The translations under genes and the position numbers were made by a program. The notes beneath the pieces are model-generated. The model was not told the DNA's origin and searched no databases. It saw only the letters and a list, made by a program, of their open reading frames with translations. Shown here in pieces: positions 17,046-26,848 of a stretch of 64,000 bases of DNA (the first letter of the stretch is position 1; every line of letters starts with the position of its first letter). The stretch spans positions 558,001 to 622,000 of the forward strand of contig NZ_RXLO01000003.1 of assembly GCF_003958645.1 (NCBI RefSeq), read 5' to 3'. Source of the DNA: Chitinophaga rhizosphaerae (GTDB taxonomy: Bacteria > Bacteroidota > Bacteroidia > Chitinophagales > Chitinophagaceae).

Positions 17046-20000
17046 ATGCATATGATGGAATCCTATACAATTGTCCGGGATTGGCTGAAAAAGTCCCCGG
17101 CAGTTCTTCTATTACCTTTACTGGCCGTCGCACCGAAACTTGCTGAAGCCGTGCCACGGTCGTCCTTTTACCAGGACTCCATACCCATGGCCCGTGGCCG
17201 CGTCATGGACGCGGAAGAAAATTTTCCCCTCCCCGGCGTCACCGTCGAAAACCTTGTCAGCCGGAGGGGCACGCTTTCCGATGTCAACGGTTATTATGCG
17301 CTCGCCGCCCGCAACGGCGACAGCCTCCGGTTCACCTTCCTCGGCAAACGGCCGGTGGTGGCTATATTTCGTGGACAGGCGCTGAACATCAGTCTTCGTA
17401 AACAGGAAGGCCAGCTGTCTGAAGTGGTGGTAACCGGTTTCCAGGACCTGGAAAAGCGCAAGTTCGCCGGCGCCGCCACCACACTGAAAGCAGATGACGT
17501 CAAGATCGATGGTGTGGCCGACCTCAGCCGTATGCTCGAAGGCCGCGCCGCTGGCGTAACGATCCAGAACGTGTCCAGCACCTTCGGTTCCGCTCCCAAA
17601 ATCCGCGTGCGCGGGGCCACTTCCATCAACGGCGATAACAAACCGCTCTGGGTGGTAGACGGTGTGGTGCTCGAAGATGTGGTGAATATCTCCAACGACC
17701 AGCTTTCTTCCGGCGACCCGACAACGCTCCTCGGCTCCGCCGTGGCAGGGCTCAACCCGAACGATATCGAAAGCTACGCCATCCTGAAAGATGCCGCGGC
17801 CACCGCCCTGTACGGTGCCCGCGCCATGAACGGGGTAGTGGTGATCACCACCAAAAAAGGCAAGATCGGCAAACCCGTCGTGAATTACACCGGCAACTTC
17901 AGCACGCAGCTCGTTCCTTCTTACGGGGAATACAGTATCATGAACTCCGGCGACCAGATGTCTGTGCTCGCCGAGCTGGAGAGAAAGGGCTTCCTGAACG
18001 TGGGGCGCCTCAATGATGCCAACTGGGGCGTATACGGGAAAATGTACCAGGGCCTGCAGGCCGACGCCAACGGGAATTTCAAGGTGCCCAATACCGTCGA
18101 AGGCCGGCGGAATTTCCTGAAAAGATACGCTGCCGCCAATACCGACTGGTACGATGAGCTGTTCAAAAACAACTTCCTCCAGGAGCATTCCCTCAGCATC
18201 TCCTTCGGTACCGACCGCTCGCAGTCGTATTTCTCCACCAGTTATTATGGAGACAACGGCTGGACGATCGCCGACCGCGTAAACCGGTATACCCTGAATT
18301 TCCGGAACAACTATAAACTGTCTGACCGCTTTTCCGTGGGCTTCTCCACGCTGGCCTCCGTTCGCCAGCAGCGCGCGCCGGGGTCGCTCAAACGCAACCC
18401 GAACCCCGTGCAGGGGCAGATGGACCGCGATTTCGACATCAATCCCTTCAGCTTCGCCCTCAACGCCAGCCGTACGATGACCCCGTACGACGAGAACGGA
18501 GAACGGGAATACTTTCAGCGGAACTACGCGCCGTTCAACATCCTTTCCGAGCTGGAGAACAACTATCTCGACATCAATGTGGCCGATATCCGGCTGCAGG
18601 GAGATTTCTCCTTCAAGATCACCAACGATCTGAAACTGGACTTCGTGGGTGCGCTGCGGTACGTGAAATCGTCGATGGAGCACCAGATCAAGGAAAACTC
18701 GAATATGGCCAACGCCTATCGCGCCGCCAGCACTTCCGTCATCCGGAACAACAATAAATTCCTTTACCGCGACCCGGCAGATCCGGAAGCGGAACCGGTG
18801 GTAGTGTTGCCGTACGGGGGTTTCTACAACCGTACGGAAGACCAGATGGTCAACTACGACATCCGCCCCAGCCTGAATTACATCAAAACGATCAACGACC
18901 GGCATTCCCTGAACCTCCTGGCGGGCATGCAGGTGAAATCCACCGACCGTCAGAACGCCAGCAATACCGGGTTCGGTTATCAATATGGTAATGGCGGGGT
19001 GCCGTTCGTAGACTATCGCATCGTAAAGCAAACCCTGGAGGCGAATTTCCCGTATTATGGTATGAGCAGGGATTACGACCGCTTCGTGGCATTCTACGGA
19101 TCGGGCGGCTATTCCTATCGCCAGAAATATAACCTGACGGCTACCGGCCGGTACGACGGTTCCAACCGCCTGGGCAGTTCTTCCCGCGCCCGCTGGCTCC
19201 CCACCTGGAGTGTGGCAGGTTCCTGGAACGCAGACGCAGAGCCGTTCATGAAAGAACAGACCTGGCTCGATTACCTGACGGTGCGTGCCTCTTACGGTCT
19301 TACGGCGAGTATGGGCCCCGCCACCAACTCTACCATCGTGCTGCGTAATATAAATACCAACCGGCCTTACCTGAACGAAATGGAATCGGTGATCGTGCTG
19401 GCGGAACTGGAGAACGAAGACCTGACCTGGGAGAAGGCGTACACCACCAACGCCGGGCTCGATTTCGGCCTGTTCAAAAATAAAGTGAACGTGAGCATCG
19501 ATGCTTATATGCGCCAGAGCTTCGATCTGATCAGTATCGTACGCACTTCCGGCATCGGCGGGCAGTCGCTCAAAGCGGCCAACTACGCCGACATGGATGC
19601 GAAAGGGATCGAGTTCCTCATCGGCGGACAGGTGATCAAAAAGCAGGATTGGGGTTGGAAAACGAATCTGACCTTCGGATATAACACCACGAAAATCACG
19701 CGGCTGCGCAACCGGCCCGATATCTTCGGCCTGGTAGTGGCGGAAGGCGGGGCGAAAGAAGGATACCCTGCCCGGGGGCTCTTCTCCATCCCGTTCGCCG
19801 GCCTCGACCCGCGGACGGGCAAGCCCACTTTCAACAACGAGAAAGGCGAAGTGTCCGGAGCCGTTTACCTGCAGGATTACAACGTCGGGTTCCTGAAGTA
19901 TGAAGGGCCGGTAGATCCCACCATCGCCGGCGGCTTCTCCAACACCTTTAGTTACAAATCGTTATCGCTGAACATATTCCTGACGTACCAGGCCGGCAAC

Positions 20001-20429
20001 ACCATCCGCCTGTACCCCGCATTCAACGAAAACTATTCGGACCTGACGGCTACGCCAAAGGAGTTCAAAGACCGGTGGGTAATGCCCGGCGACGAGAAAT
20101 ATACCCGGGTGCCCTCCATCCTCGGTGCCTTCGAAAAGAGCCAGCTGATCGGCGAGTATCCTTACAACAACTACAACTATTCCACGGAGCGCGTGGCCAA
20201 AGGGGATATGATCCGGCTGAAAACGGTGTCGCTTTCCTACCAGGTGAGCCCTTCGCTGTTAAATCGCCTCGGTCTCAATAGCGCCAGCGTAACCGCCGCG
20301 GCCATCAACCCCTGGCTGATCTACGCCGATCCGAAGCTGAGAGGCCAGGACCCGGAGTTCTTTAACGCAGGCGGCGTAGCGCAGCCCGTCCAGAAACAAT
20401 TTACGCTCTCCCTGAAAGTTGGCATCTAA
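17046..20429 (+). CDS. SusC/RagA-family TonB-linked outer-membrane protein
   Basis: This is a 1127-residue channel without an STN domain. After the signal region there is a carboxypeptidase-regulatory-like domain (~48-115; ARGRVMDAEENFPLPGVTVE), then the LSEVVVTGFQ box, the plug (~135-280; SRMLEGRAAGVTIQNVSSTF, WVVDGVVLEDVVNISNDQ, LYGARAMNGVVVITTKKG) and the barrel. It heads a five-gene operon with SusD, a HExxH lipoprotein, a DUF4302 lipoprotein and a collagen-like lipoprotein. This gene set is typical of Bacteroidota import systems for protein-derived or otherwise non-starch ligands. With no sigma/FecR pair or STN domain, regulation must differ from the flanking SusC operon at 8316. Confidence 0.92.
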   Translation: MHMMESYTIVRDWLKKSPAVLLLPLLAVAPKLAEAVPRSSFYQDSIPMARGRVMDAEENFPLPGVTVENLVSRRGTLSDVNGYYALAARNGDSLRFTFLGKRPVVAIFRGQALNISLRKQEGQLSEVVVTGFQDLEKRKFAGAATTLKADDVKIDGVADLSRMLEGRAAGVTIQNVSSTFGSAPKIRVRGATSINGDNKPLWVVDGVVLEDVVNISNDQLSSGDPTTLLGSAVAGLNPNDIESYAILKDAAATALYGARAMNGVVVITTKKGKIGKPVVNYTGNFSTQLVPSYGEYSIMNSGDQMSVLAELERKGFLNVGRLNDANWGVYGKMYQGLQADANGNFKVPNTVEGRRNFLKRYAAANTDWYDELFKNNFLQEHSLSISFGTDRSQSYFSTSYYGDNGWTIADRVNRYTLNFRNNYKLSDRFSVGFSTLASVRQQRAPGSLKRNPNPVQGQMDRDFDINPFSFALNASRTMTPYDENGEREYFQRNYAPFNILSELENNYLDINVADIRLQGDFSFKITNDLKLDFVGALRYVKSSMEHQIKENSNMANAYRAASTSVIRNNNKFLYRDPADPEAEPVVVLPYGGFYNRTEDQMVNYDIRPSLNYIKTINDRHSLNLLAGMQVKSTDRQNASNTGFGYQYGNGGVPFVDYRIVKQTLEANFPYYGMSRDYDRFVAFYGSGGYSYRQKYNLTATGRYDGSNRLGSSSRARWLPTWSVAGSWNADAEPFMKEQTWLDYLTVRASYGLTASMGPATNSTIVLRNINTNRPYLNEMESVIVLAELENEDLTWEKAYTTNAGLDFGLFKNKVNVSIDAYMRQSFDLISIVRTSGIGGQSLKAANYADMDAKGIEFLIGGQVIKKQDWGWKTNLTFGYNTTKITRLRNRPDIFGLVVAEGGAKEGYPARGLFSIPFAGLDPRTGKPTFNNEKGEVSGAVYLQDYNVGFLKYEGPVDPTIAGGFSNTFSYKSLSLNIFLTYQAGNTIRLYPAFNENYSDLTATPKEFKDRWVMPGDEKYTRVPSILGAFEKSQLIGEYPYNNYNYSTERVAKGDMIRLKTVSLSYQVSPSLLNRLGLNSASVTAAAINPWLIYADPKLRGQDPEFFNAGGVAQPVQKQFTLSLKVGI

Positions 20430-20440
20430 AAGAATTGACC

Positions 20441-21898
20441 ATGCAAAAGCATTTGAAAATATTCGCACTCCTCGCCCTGCTGACCACAACAGGCTGCAAG
20501 AAGTTCCTGGAACAGCCGCCAGATAACCGGGCGGTGCTGAACACGCCGGACCAGGTGTCTCGCCTGCTCGCCACGGCTTACCCCGGAGCGAGCTACGTCG
20601 TGTTTGCCGAACTGTCGTCAGACAATGTGATCGACAGGGGCGGGGGAAGTACGGAAAACGAATACGTGGACCCTTTTACGTATTCGGACGTACGCAGCGA
20701 TCAGCAGGATTCCCCCGAATTTTACTGGAACGCCTGTTATACCGCCATCGCTGCGGCGAATGAAGCCTTGTCGGTTTGCGAAAAGGCCCCGAACCCTTCG
20801 GCCTACATGGCCCAGAAAGGCGAAGCGCTGCTGTGCCGCGCCTATGCGCACTTCATGCTGGTGACCTTTTTCGCCGAGATTTACGATCCCGCTACTGCCG
20901 CTACCAAACCCGGCGTACCATATGTAACCGAACCGGAAAAGGAAGTGGTGAAACAATACGACCGCAAAACGGTGGCATATGTGTATGAAATGATCGAAAA
21001 AGACCTGCTCGCAGGTTTGCCGCTGATCGATGAAAAATCGTATATCGTTCCCCGTTACCATTTCAACAAAGCCGCAGCCAACGCATTTGCCGCAAGGTTC
21101 TACCTCTTCAAGAAAGATTACGCCAAAGTGGTGCAACACGCCAATGCCGTTTTTTCGGATGGGACGGTGGTAGATAAGCTGCGGCCCTGGAATACGCGTT
21201 ACCTGCAGTTTACCGCGCAGGAAATGATGGTAAATTATGCCAAGTCTACCGAAGCTGCCAACCTGCTGTTGTGCGAAACGGCTTCCTGGTGGGCACGCGG
21301 CATTCGCGGTGCCCGTTATGGTTTGAACCGAAATTTATTCGCCTATTACTACAACTTCAACGTGGTGGGGGCAGACTGGTCGTTCCTGAACCAGGCGTAC
21401 CTCGGCACTTCCGGCACGAGCAGCGTTTTCTTCCCGAAAGTCAACGAGTACTTCGTGCGTCAGAGCGTGAACGCGGAAATCGGGAGTGGATATGTGATGG
21501 TGCCGCTTTTCACGACGGAAGAAGTGCTCTTTAACCGCGCCGAGGCAAACGCTTATCTGAACAATACCGCCGGCGCGCTGCAGGACCTCAACGCCTACAG
21601 CAGCACCCATTTCGATAATTACAATCCGGGGACCGATGCACTTACCATGCCGAAGATCAGGAATTATTACGGGAACGTCTCCGACCGCGACGGCATCGTC
21701 TTAACCGTGCTGGATTTCAAACAGGCGGAATTCATGCAGGAAGGCATGCGCTGGTTCGACATCCTCCGGTACCGCATCCCCGTTGTACACGAAACGATCG
21801 ACGGTAAAACGTATACACTGACCGCCAACGATCCCCGCAGGTTGTTCCAGATACCGCAATCGGCCGGAGAATCAGGCGTTCCGCAAAATCCCCGTTAA
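20441..21898 (+). CDS. SusD/RagB-family nutrient-binding lipoprotein
   Basis: This 485-residue lipoprotein has lipobox TTTGCKKFLEQPPDN. SusD features include GEALLCRAYAHFMLVTFFAE and the C-terminal block LDFKQAEFMQEGMRWFDILR. It starts 11 bases after SusC; the ATG at 20441 is preferred over a TTG six bases earlier. It partners the SusC at 17046 as the ligand-binding lid. Confidence 0.92.
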   Translation: MQKHLKIFALLALLTTTGCKKFLEQPPDNRAVLNTPDQVSRLLATAYPGASYVVFAELSSDNVIDRGGGSTENEYVDPFTYSDVRSDQQDSPEFYWNACYTAIAAANEALSVCEKAPNPSAYMAQKGEALLCRAYAHFMLVTFFAEIYDPATAATKPGVPYVTEPEKEVVKQYDRKTVAYVYEMIEKDLLAGLPLIDEKSYIVPRYHFNKAAANAFAARFYLFKKDYAKVVQHANAVFSDGTVVDKLRPWNTRYLQFTAQEMMVNYAKSTEAANLLLCETASWWARGIRGARYGLNRNLFAYYYNFNVVGADWSFLNQAYLGTSGTSSVFFPKVNEYFVRQSVNAEIGSGYVMVPLFTTEEVLFNRAEANAYLNNTAGALQDLNAYSSTHFDNYNPGTDALTMPKIRNYYGNVSDRDGIVLTVLDFKQAEFMQEGMRWFDILRYRIPVVHETIDGKTYTLTANDPRRLFQIPQSAGESGVPQNPR

Positions 21899-21925
21899 CC
21901 AAATCAATCCCGAACCATTATGCAT

Positions 21926-22825
21926 ATGAAGCATTTAACGATATCGCTGCTGTTGCTCGCCCTGTTCGCCGGTTGCCGTAGAGACGACGCCCCGGGCAAT
22001 GTAGATAACATCCCCGGACTGGGGGGCGACGACTGGGCGAAAGGGCCTGTCGACACCTGGATCATCGACAGCTTGACCACGCCCTACAACATGACCGTGA
22101 AATATAAATGGGAACAGGGCGAACTGGACCCTGCCAAGGCGCTCGTGCCCCCGCACGAAGCCAAGATCATCCCCGTGCTCAGCACCATCCGCCGTGGATG
22201 GATCAAGCCGTTCGAAGATGAAATGGGCGCCCTGTTCGTGAAACGCTTTACGCCCAAGTACTTCGTGCTCGTAGGCAGCTCCCAATATAATATGGACGGC
22301 ACCATCACCCTCGGTACCGCCGAAGGCGGCCGCACCATCGAGCTGTACACCCTGAACGATTTCCGGGTGAACTGGATGCCGGGGTTCGTTCCGGGCGACT
22401 CCGCCAACGTGAAACTGATGTTCCACACCATCCAGCACGAATTCGGACATATCCTGAACCAAACGGTCGCCTACTCGCCCGACTACAAGCGCATCACCGT
22501 TGGGAAATACACCGCTAACTGGGTGAACTACACGGATGACGAAGCCCGCCGCCGCGGGTTTATCTCCGCTTATTCCATGTCTGCCCCCGACGAGGATTTC
22601 GTGGAAATCGTAGCCACGATGCTGACCGAAGGCCGCAGCGGCTTCGACCGGATCGTCAACAACGTGACCGTGGCGGGGGGAGACGGTACCCAGCCAGCAA
22701 CGGCGCGCGCACTGCTCCGCCAGAAGGAAGCCATGGTAGTGGAATATTACCGCAACAGCTGGGGCGTCAATTTCTATAACCTGCAATCCCGGACCCGCGC
22801 GGCACTGGTAGCTTTGATCAAATAA
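21926..22825 (+). CDS. Substrate-import-associated zinc metallohydrolase lipoprotein (HExxH)
   Basis: This is a ~299-residue lipoprotein (lipobox ALFAGCRRDD) with the zinc-binding motif HEFGH in FHTIQHEFGHILNQT near residue 175. A further acidic segment, APDEDFVEIVATMLTEG, is a likely third-ligand region. It matches the family of putative metallohydrolases found only beside SusC/SusD genes (the LP_HExxH_w_TonB type). It probably cleaves or processes the imported ligand at the cell surface. The start may be at 21920 (MHMKHL) or 21926; both give the same signal peptide. It lies 27 bases after SusD and 11 before the DUF4302 gene, indicating one transcript. Confidence 0.88.
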   Translation: MKHLTISLLLLALFAGCRRDDAPGNVDNIPGLGGDDWAKGPVDTWIIDSLTTPYNMTVKYKWEQGELDPAKALVPPHEAKIIPVLSTIRRGWIKPFEDEMGALFVKRFTPKYFVLVGSSQYNMDGTITLGTAEGGRTIELYTLNDFRVNWMPGFVPGDSANVKLMFHTIQHEFGHILNQTVAYSPDYKRITVGKYTANWVNYTDDEARRRGFISAYSMSAPDEDFVEIVATMLTEGRSGFDRIVNNVTVAGGDGTQPATARALLRQKEAMVVEYYRNSWGVNFYNLQSRTRAALVALIK

Positions 22826-22836
22826 AAAGAAACGTC

Positions 22837-24114
22837 ATGATGAGAATTTTCTCCTGTATCATACTGGCCGCCGTTACGCTCGCCGCCTGCCGGAAGGAAC
22901 CCGACCCGATTTTTTCGGAAACGGCAGACCAGCGCATCAACCGCGTGCTGAACGAATACCAGACCGTCCTCGCCGCCTCCGCCAATGGCTGGAATGGCGA
23001 GATGACCACCAGGAACAACGTCACCTACCGCTTCCACTTCAGCTTCGACAACGCCAACCACGTGAAGATGTTTTCCGATTTCGACGGCACGTCATCGTCT
23101 GTACGAAAGGAAAGCAGCTTCCGCCTCAAAGCGTTGCAGCAGCCGTCGCTCCTGTTCGACAGCTATTCCTATATCCACATCCTTGCCGATCCGGCAGATT
23201 CGATTTCCGGGGGGCCGGAAGGCGTGGGCCTGAACGGCGATTTCGAATTTTCGATGGATTCGGTGACGGCAGACGTCATCAAGCTGACCGGCCGGCAGCA
23301 GGGTGCCAAAATGACCCTGCGCAAAGCCTCCGCGGCCGACCTCGACGCCTGGCAGACTGGTAAATGGGCTGGCGGTGCGCGGATCGCGGACATTTCGAAG
23401 AAAATCCTCAACTACTTCAAACGCCTCACTATCGGCGGCCGGCAATACGAAATACGCATCGATCCCAGCTTCCATACCATTACCTTCACCTGGCGCGATG
23501 GCGGCGGAAACCCGCAGTCGCACACCACGGATTACAATTACTCCGCGGATGGATTGATCCTCACCGAGCCCCTGCAAGACGGTCCCAATTCCATTTCCCG
23601 GCTGTCGGGCATGACGTGGAACGGCACCACGCTTAACCTGAACGTCAACGGCGCCACCGCGGGCGCTATCTCCGGGGCCATTGCGCCGCTGGTGATAGAC
23701 CTAAACGCGGGAATACGCTGGTACCAGGCTTCCCAGCAAACCTACTGGCGCGGGACTTCCTTCAACATCAAAGGCGTGTGGGATACTTACGGTTTGTGGA
23801 AGCTGGAGAATTTCGCGTTCCTCATCTTCCAGTACGGCTCCCAATACGATATTTTCGGTTTCGTTTTCCTCGAATCCGGCGGCCTCGCATTGAATTTCGG
23901 GCTCGGCACCGATACGCCCGATTTTACCGGTGGAAAAACTGTCTTTACTGCGCTCGGTGAGCTCGGGGACGTGCCGCCCGAAGCGATGGACGCGTATGTG
24001 AAAACCGCCGTCAAATTCCTCAACCCCGACGGATGGTGGTTCATCCAGACGGGCCCGCACCAGTTCGACATGGTAGACGCAACAGACGCTACTTCGTACA
24101 TGGTTTGGTACTAA
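22837..24114 (+). CDS. DUF4302-family lipoprotein
   Basis: This 425-residue lipoprotein (lipobox VTLAACRKEPDPIFSETADQ) resembles DUF4302 proteins: an N-terminal block INRVLNEYQTVLAASANGWN, repeated beta-strand motifs, and a C-terminal LNPDGWWFIQTGPHQFDMVD. DUF4302 proteins usually sit beside SusCD and the HExxH lipoprotein; their function is unknown, with surface ligand binding assumed. The domain extends over nearly the whole protein. Confidence 0.8.
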   Translation: MMRIFSCIILAAVTLAACRKEPDPIFSETADQRINRVLNEYQTVLAASANGWNGEMTTRNNVTYRFHFSFDNANHVKMFSDFDGTSSSVRKESSFRLKALQQPSLLFDSYSYIHILADPADSISGGPEGVGLNGDFEFSMDSVTADVIKLTGRQQGAKMTLRKASAADLDAWQTGKWAGGARIADISKKILNYFKRLTIGGRQYEIRIDPSFHTITFTWRDGGGNPQSHTTDYNYSADGLILTEPLQDGPNSISRLSGMTWNGTTLNLNVNGATAGAISGAIAPLVIDLNAGIRWYQASQQTYWRGTSFNIKGVWDTYGLWKLENFAFLIFQYGSQYDIFGFVFLESGGLALNFGLGTDTPDFTGGKTVFTALGELGDVPPEAMDAYVKTAVKFLNPDGWWFIQTGPHQFDMVDATDATSYMVWY

Positions 24115-24166
24115 GCATCGAATCGTTTAAATCACGCAACTATTTTATAACCAAAAATCTGATTTT

Positions 24167-24781
24167 ATGAAAACGAACATGCCCCGCGTTTTATATGTCC
24201 CATTGCTTTTACTGGCGCTATTTGTGGCCGCATGCGGTAAAGACGGAGATACGGGGCCCGCTGGCCCTGCAGGCCCTGCCGGCCCCGGTGGCGCAGCTGG
24301 CCCGGGTGGCCCCGCCGGTCCGAAAGGCGATACCGGAACGGCCAACGTCATTTATTCTGACTGGCTGGATGTCGGGTTCCCTGAAATAGATACGAACGTG
24401 GTGGCAGTAGGCGACACCATCTTTACTTTCTTCGGTGGTATGAATGCGCCGAAGATCACCGCGGATATCCTTGCCAAAGGCGACATCAAGGTGTACATCA
24501 ACTTCAGGACGGCCGCCAACCCACTGGTGATGCCTTTGCCTGTGGCGGATTTTGCATTTTTTGGCGCTTTTGTGAACATCACGCCTCTGTTTACGGTAGG
24601 CGCTGTTAACCTGGTTTCGAACATCGATGCCGGTACCGGTTTGAACGCGCAGAACGAGAAAGTCTGGCAATACCGGTATATCCTTATTCCCGGTGGCGTT
24701 GCGGCGCGGAAAGCCGCTGGTGCGGACGTGGACTGGAACAATTACAAATCCGTTCAGAAGTACCTCAACCTGAAAGACTAA
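24167..24781 (+). CDS. Collagen-like repeat lipoprotein
   Basis: This 204-residue lipoprotein (lipobox FVAACGKDGDTG, Cys23) has eleven Gly-X-Y triplets directly after the acylated Cys (residues 27-59: GDT GPA GPA GPA GPG ...). A globular beta-rich domain of ~145 residues follows. The collagen-like segment probably forms a trimeric stalk that lifts the C-terminal head from the membrane. It is the last gene of the SusCD operon and ends before a bidirectional terminator. I do not recognise the head domain. The short repeat is highly GC-rich and repetitive, so its length may vary among strains. Confidence 0.8.
   Translation: MKTNMPRVLYVPLLLLALFVAACGKDGDTGPAGPAGPAGPGGAAGPGGPAGPKGDTGTANVIYSDWLDVGFPEIDTNVVAVGDTIFTFFGGMNAPKITADILAKGDIKVYINFRTAANPLVMPLPVADFAFFGAFVNITPLFTVGAVNLVSNIDAGTGLNAQNEKVWQYRYILIPGGVAARKAAGADVDWNNYKSVQKYLNLKD
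24245..24343 (+). repeat. Collagen Gly-X-Y coding repeat
   Basis: Eleven consecutive glycine-first triplets are coded in 99 bases, dominated by Gly-Pro-Ala. Near-identical GGCCCTGC-type units make this a likely slippage site. Confidence 0.85.
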
Positions 24782-24802
24782 CCTTCGCCCGAATACAAAT
24801 GA

Positions 24803-24840
24803 AAACGGCTGGTGCATAATGCATCAGCCGTTTATTATTT
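24803..24840. terminator. Bidirectional terminator between the collagen-like and UbiD genes
   Basis: A 14-bp stem (AAACGGCTGGTGCA / TGCATCAGCCGTTT, one G-T pair) has a 3-base loop and T-rich sequence on both exits. It serves the plus-strand SusCD operon and the converging UbiD gene. Confidence 0.85.
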
Positions 24841-24854
24841 TCGTGGATGGGTGA

Positions 24855-26693
24855 TCAGATAATGCCGTGCAGCACGCCGCCTTTCTTCCCCAGCTCGTCT
24901 ACTTTCGCTTCCACAGCGGCGTCTTTTATGAGCGGTGGTGCGTGATGCGGCTTGATGCGCGCGTCGATGACGAGCGGGCCGGTGCATCCCCAATGCTTGT
25001 GCCGGATGAAACTGTTGATGCCGTGCATGTCGTGGGATGGATTGCTCCGCGTGAACGTCACCCACACGAAGTTGTTGATATTCTCCGCCGTAAAGCCTGC
25101 GTCATCACACAGTACGATCAGCGGAAGACCTTCCAGCTGCCGATTTTTGAGGTGTTCGTCGAGCTGGGCGATCTGCTTTGCCGTTTCGTGCTCGTCGGTA
25201 AAAGCCGGCGCTTCCACCGCCAGCACGCCGGGCAATGCCATTTTGAAATGTGCGAACGGGCGCGGCAGATCGAAACCTGCAGGCAGTTCGCGCCAGAGCT
25301 CGCGGCGTTTTTCGCCCGCTGCGGCGATCGTTACCTTGCTGCCGGCGTTGAGATCGCTGCCGGTATAATCGAGTGTATCGATGGTCGTGTTGGTATAAAA
25401 ATGTAGGTCGCGCGCGGGATCGATACGCTCCAGCATATGCAGGAGGAACTTTTCGATGTCGTGCGTGTGCAACTGCGGATCGTCTTCCTTCGCGCAAATA
25501 AACAGGAACTTGGCCAGGCTCAGCTGGTTGCTGCCCAGGATGTGGTTGGCGATGGTCAGGATTTCCTGGGGTTTTCGTTCCTTCAGATATGGCGTATAAC
25601 GCTCGCTGCCGATGGCGAATAACAGGGGATGTACGCCCGCCGCGTCTACCGCATGGATTTCATGTACGCCGGGAATCTCTTTCGGAATGGCATTCCCCGT
25701 GATCTCGTGGATCAACGCGCCGAAGCTGGTATCTTCCTGCGGAGGGCGCCCCACAACGGTAAACGACCAAACCGGATTTTTCCGGTGATATACGCGGCTC
25801 ACTTTCATGAGCGGGAAAGGATGGGTAAGGCTGTAGTAACCGAGATGATCGCCGAAAGGCCCTTCTGGCTTGTTCTCCAGCGGCATCACCGTTCCCGTAA
25901 TGACGAAATCCGCGTCGGCGGAAATGCAAAAGCCTTCATCGTCGTAGAAATACCGGAATCGGCGGTTCCCCAGCGCGCCGGCGAACGTCATTTCCGACAG
26001 TCCCTCTGGCAGCGGCATCACGGCGGAAAGGGGGTGAGACGGCGGTCCGCCCACGAAAATGCTCACTTTCAGCGGTTGACCTTTCGCGTTGGCCTTGGCC
26101 TGGTGGATCCCGATGCCGCGGTGCAATTGGTAATGCAGTCCGATCTCCCTATCCTGGATATATTCATTCCCGCCCATCTGGATGCGGTACATGCCGAGGT
26201 TGGCGCCCATGATGCCGGGTTTGTCGGCGTCTTCGGTATAGACTTGCGGCATGGTCACGAAGGGCCCCCCGTCCATCGGCCAGTTCACGATCTGCGGCAA
26301 TTCGCCGATGGTGGTGCGGCCGAAGCTGATGGGCGCGCGGCTACCGGTTTTCATGGGAAGGGCGGAAAGTGCCGTGGCGGCTACGTTCAGGTATCTGAAA
26401 GGATGCTTGACGGCTTTGACGGGGTCTCCTTTGATGTCTACCAGCGTTTTGATCTTTTCCAGCGTGTCGCGGAACATGAACTTCGACCGGTCGAGGGTGC
26501 CGAACAGGTTGGATACCGCGGGGAATTTGCTGCCTTTGATGTTTTCGAACAGCAATGCCGGCCCCTGGTGCTCGTATACCCGCAAGTGAATGGCGGCCAT
26601 TTCGAGGTAAGGGTCCACCTCCTGTTTGATGCGCACGAGGTGCCCGTGCTTTTCCAGGTCCGTAATGCAGTCTTGTAAACTTTTATATCCCAT
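24855..26693 (-). CDS. UbiD-family decarboxylase (prenylated-FMN dependent)
   Basis: This 612-residue protein matches UbiD decarboxylases along its length: MGYKSLQDCITDLEKHGHLV at the start, the central FVGGPPSHPLSAVMPLPEGL, the catalytic-region motif PEGPFGDHLGYYS, and late LVIDARIKPHHAPPL. UbiD enzymes use prenylated FMN to remove aromatic or alpha-beta unsaturated carboxyl groups, including in quinone biosynthesis. It is longer than E. coli UbiD (~497), as is usual for the Bacteroidota form, which is often assigned to menaquinone biosynthesis. The start at 26693 begins the conserved N-terminus; the frame stays open to 26795 but without homology. Its partner flavin prenyltransferase UbiX is not in the window. 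Confidence 0.88.
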   Translation of the reverse strand: MGYKSLQDCITDLEKHGHLVRIKQEVDPYLEMAAIHLRVYEHQGPALLFENIKGSKFPAVSNLFGTLDRSKFMFRDTLEKIKTLVDIKGDPVKAVKHPFRYLNVAATALSALPMKTGSRAPISFGRTTIGELPQIVNWPMDGGPFVTMPQVYTEDADKPGIMGANLGMYRIQMGGNEYIQDREIGLHYQLHRGIGIHQAKANAKGQPLKVSIFVGGPPSHPLSAVMPLPEGLSEMTFAGALGNRRFRYFYDDEGFCISADADFVITGTVMPLENKPEGPFGDHLGYYSLTHPFPLMKVSRVYHRKNPVWSFTVVGRPPQEDTSFGALIHEITGNAIPKEIPGVHEIHAVDAAGVHPLLFAIGSERYTPYLKERKPQEILTIANHILGSNQLSLAKFLFICAKEDDPQLHTHDIEKFLLHMLERIDPARDLHFYTNTTIDTLDYTGSDLNAGSKVTIAAAGEKRRELWRELPAGFDLPRPFAHFKMALPGVLAVEAPAFTDEHETAKQIAQLDEHLKNRQLEGLPLIVLCDDAGFTAENINNFVWVTFTRSNPSHDMHGINSFIRHKHWGCTGPLVIDARIKPHHAPPLIKDAAVEAKVDELGKKGGVLHGII

Positions 26694-26848
26694 GGGTAAT
26701 TGCCGGTAATGTTGAATCCCGCCAAAATTAAACAAGTTTGGGGAGAATCGGGCGGTGGTAGGGATGGCGCATGAATTACAGGCGGATGGGCGCAACCCGC
26801 CTGCGTTTCTCGTACATACGGGAGACGATTCCCCGGCGGGCGGGGTGG

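Noticed and set aside
16847..17047. A 66-codon minus-strand frame before the SusC at 17046
   Set aside because: No recognisable domain, overlaps the SusC start, and contains no export or membrane signal.
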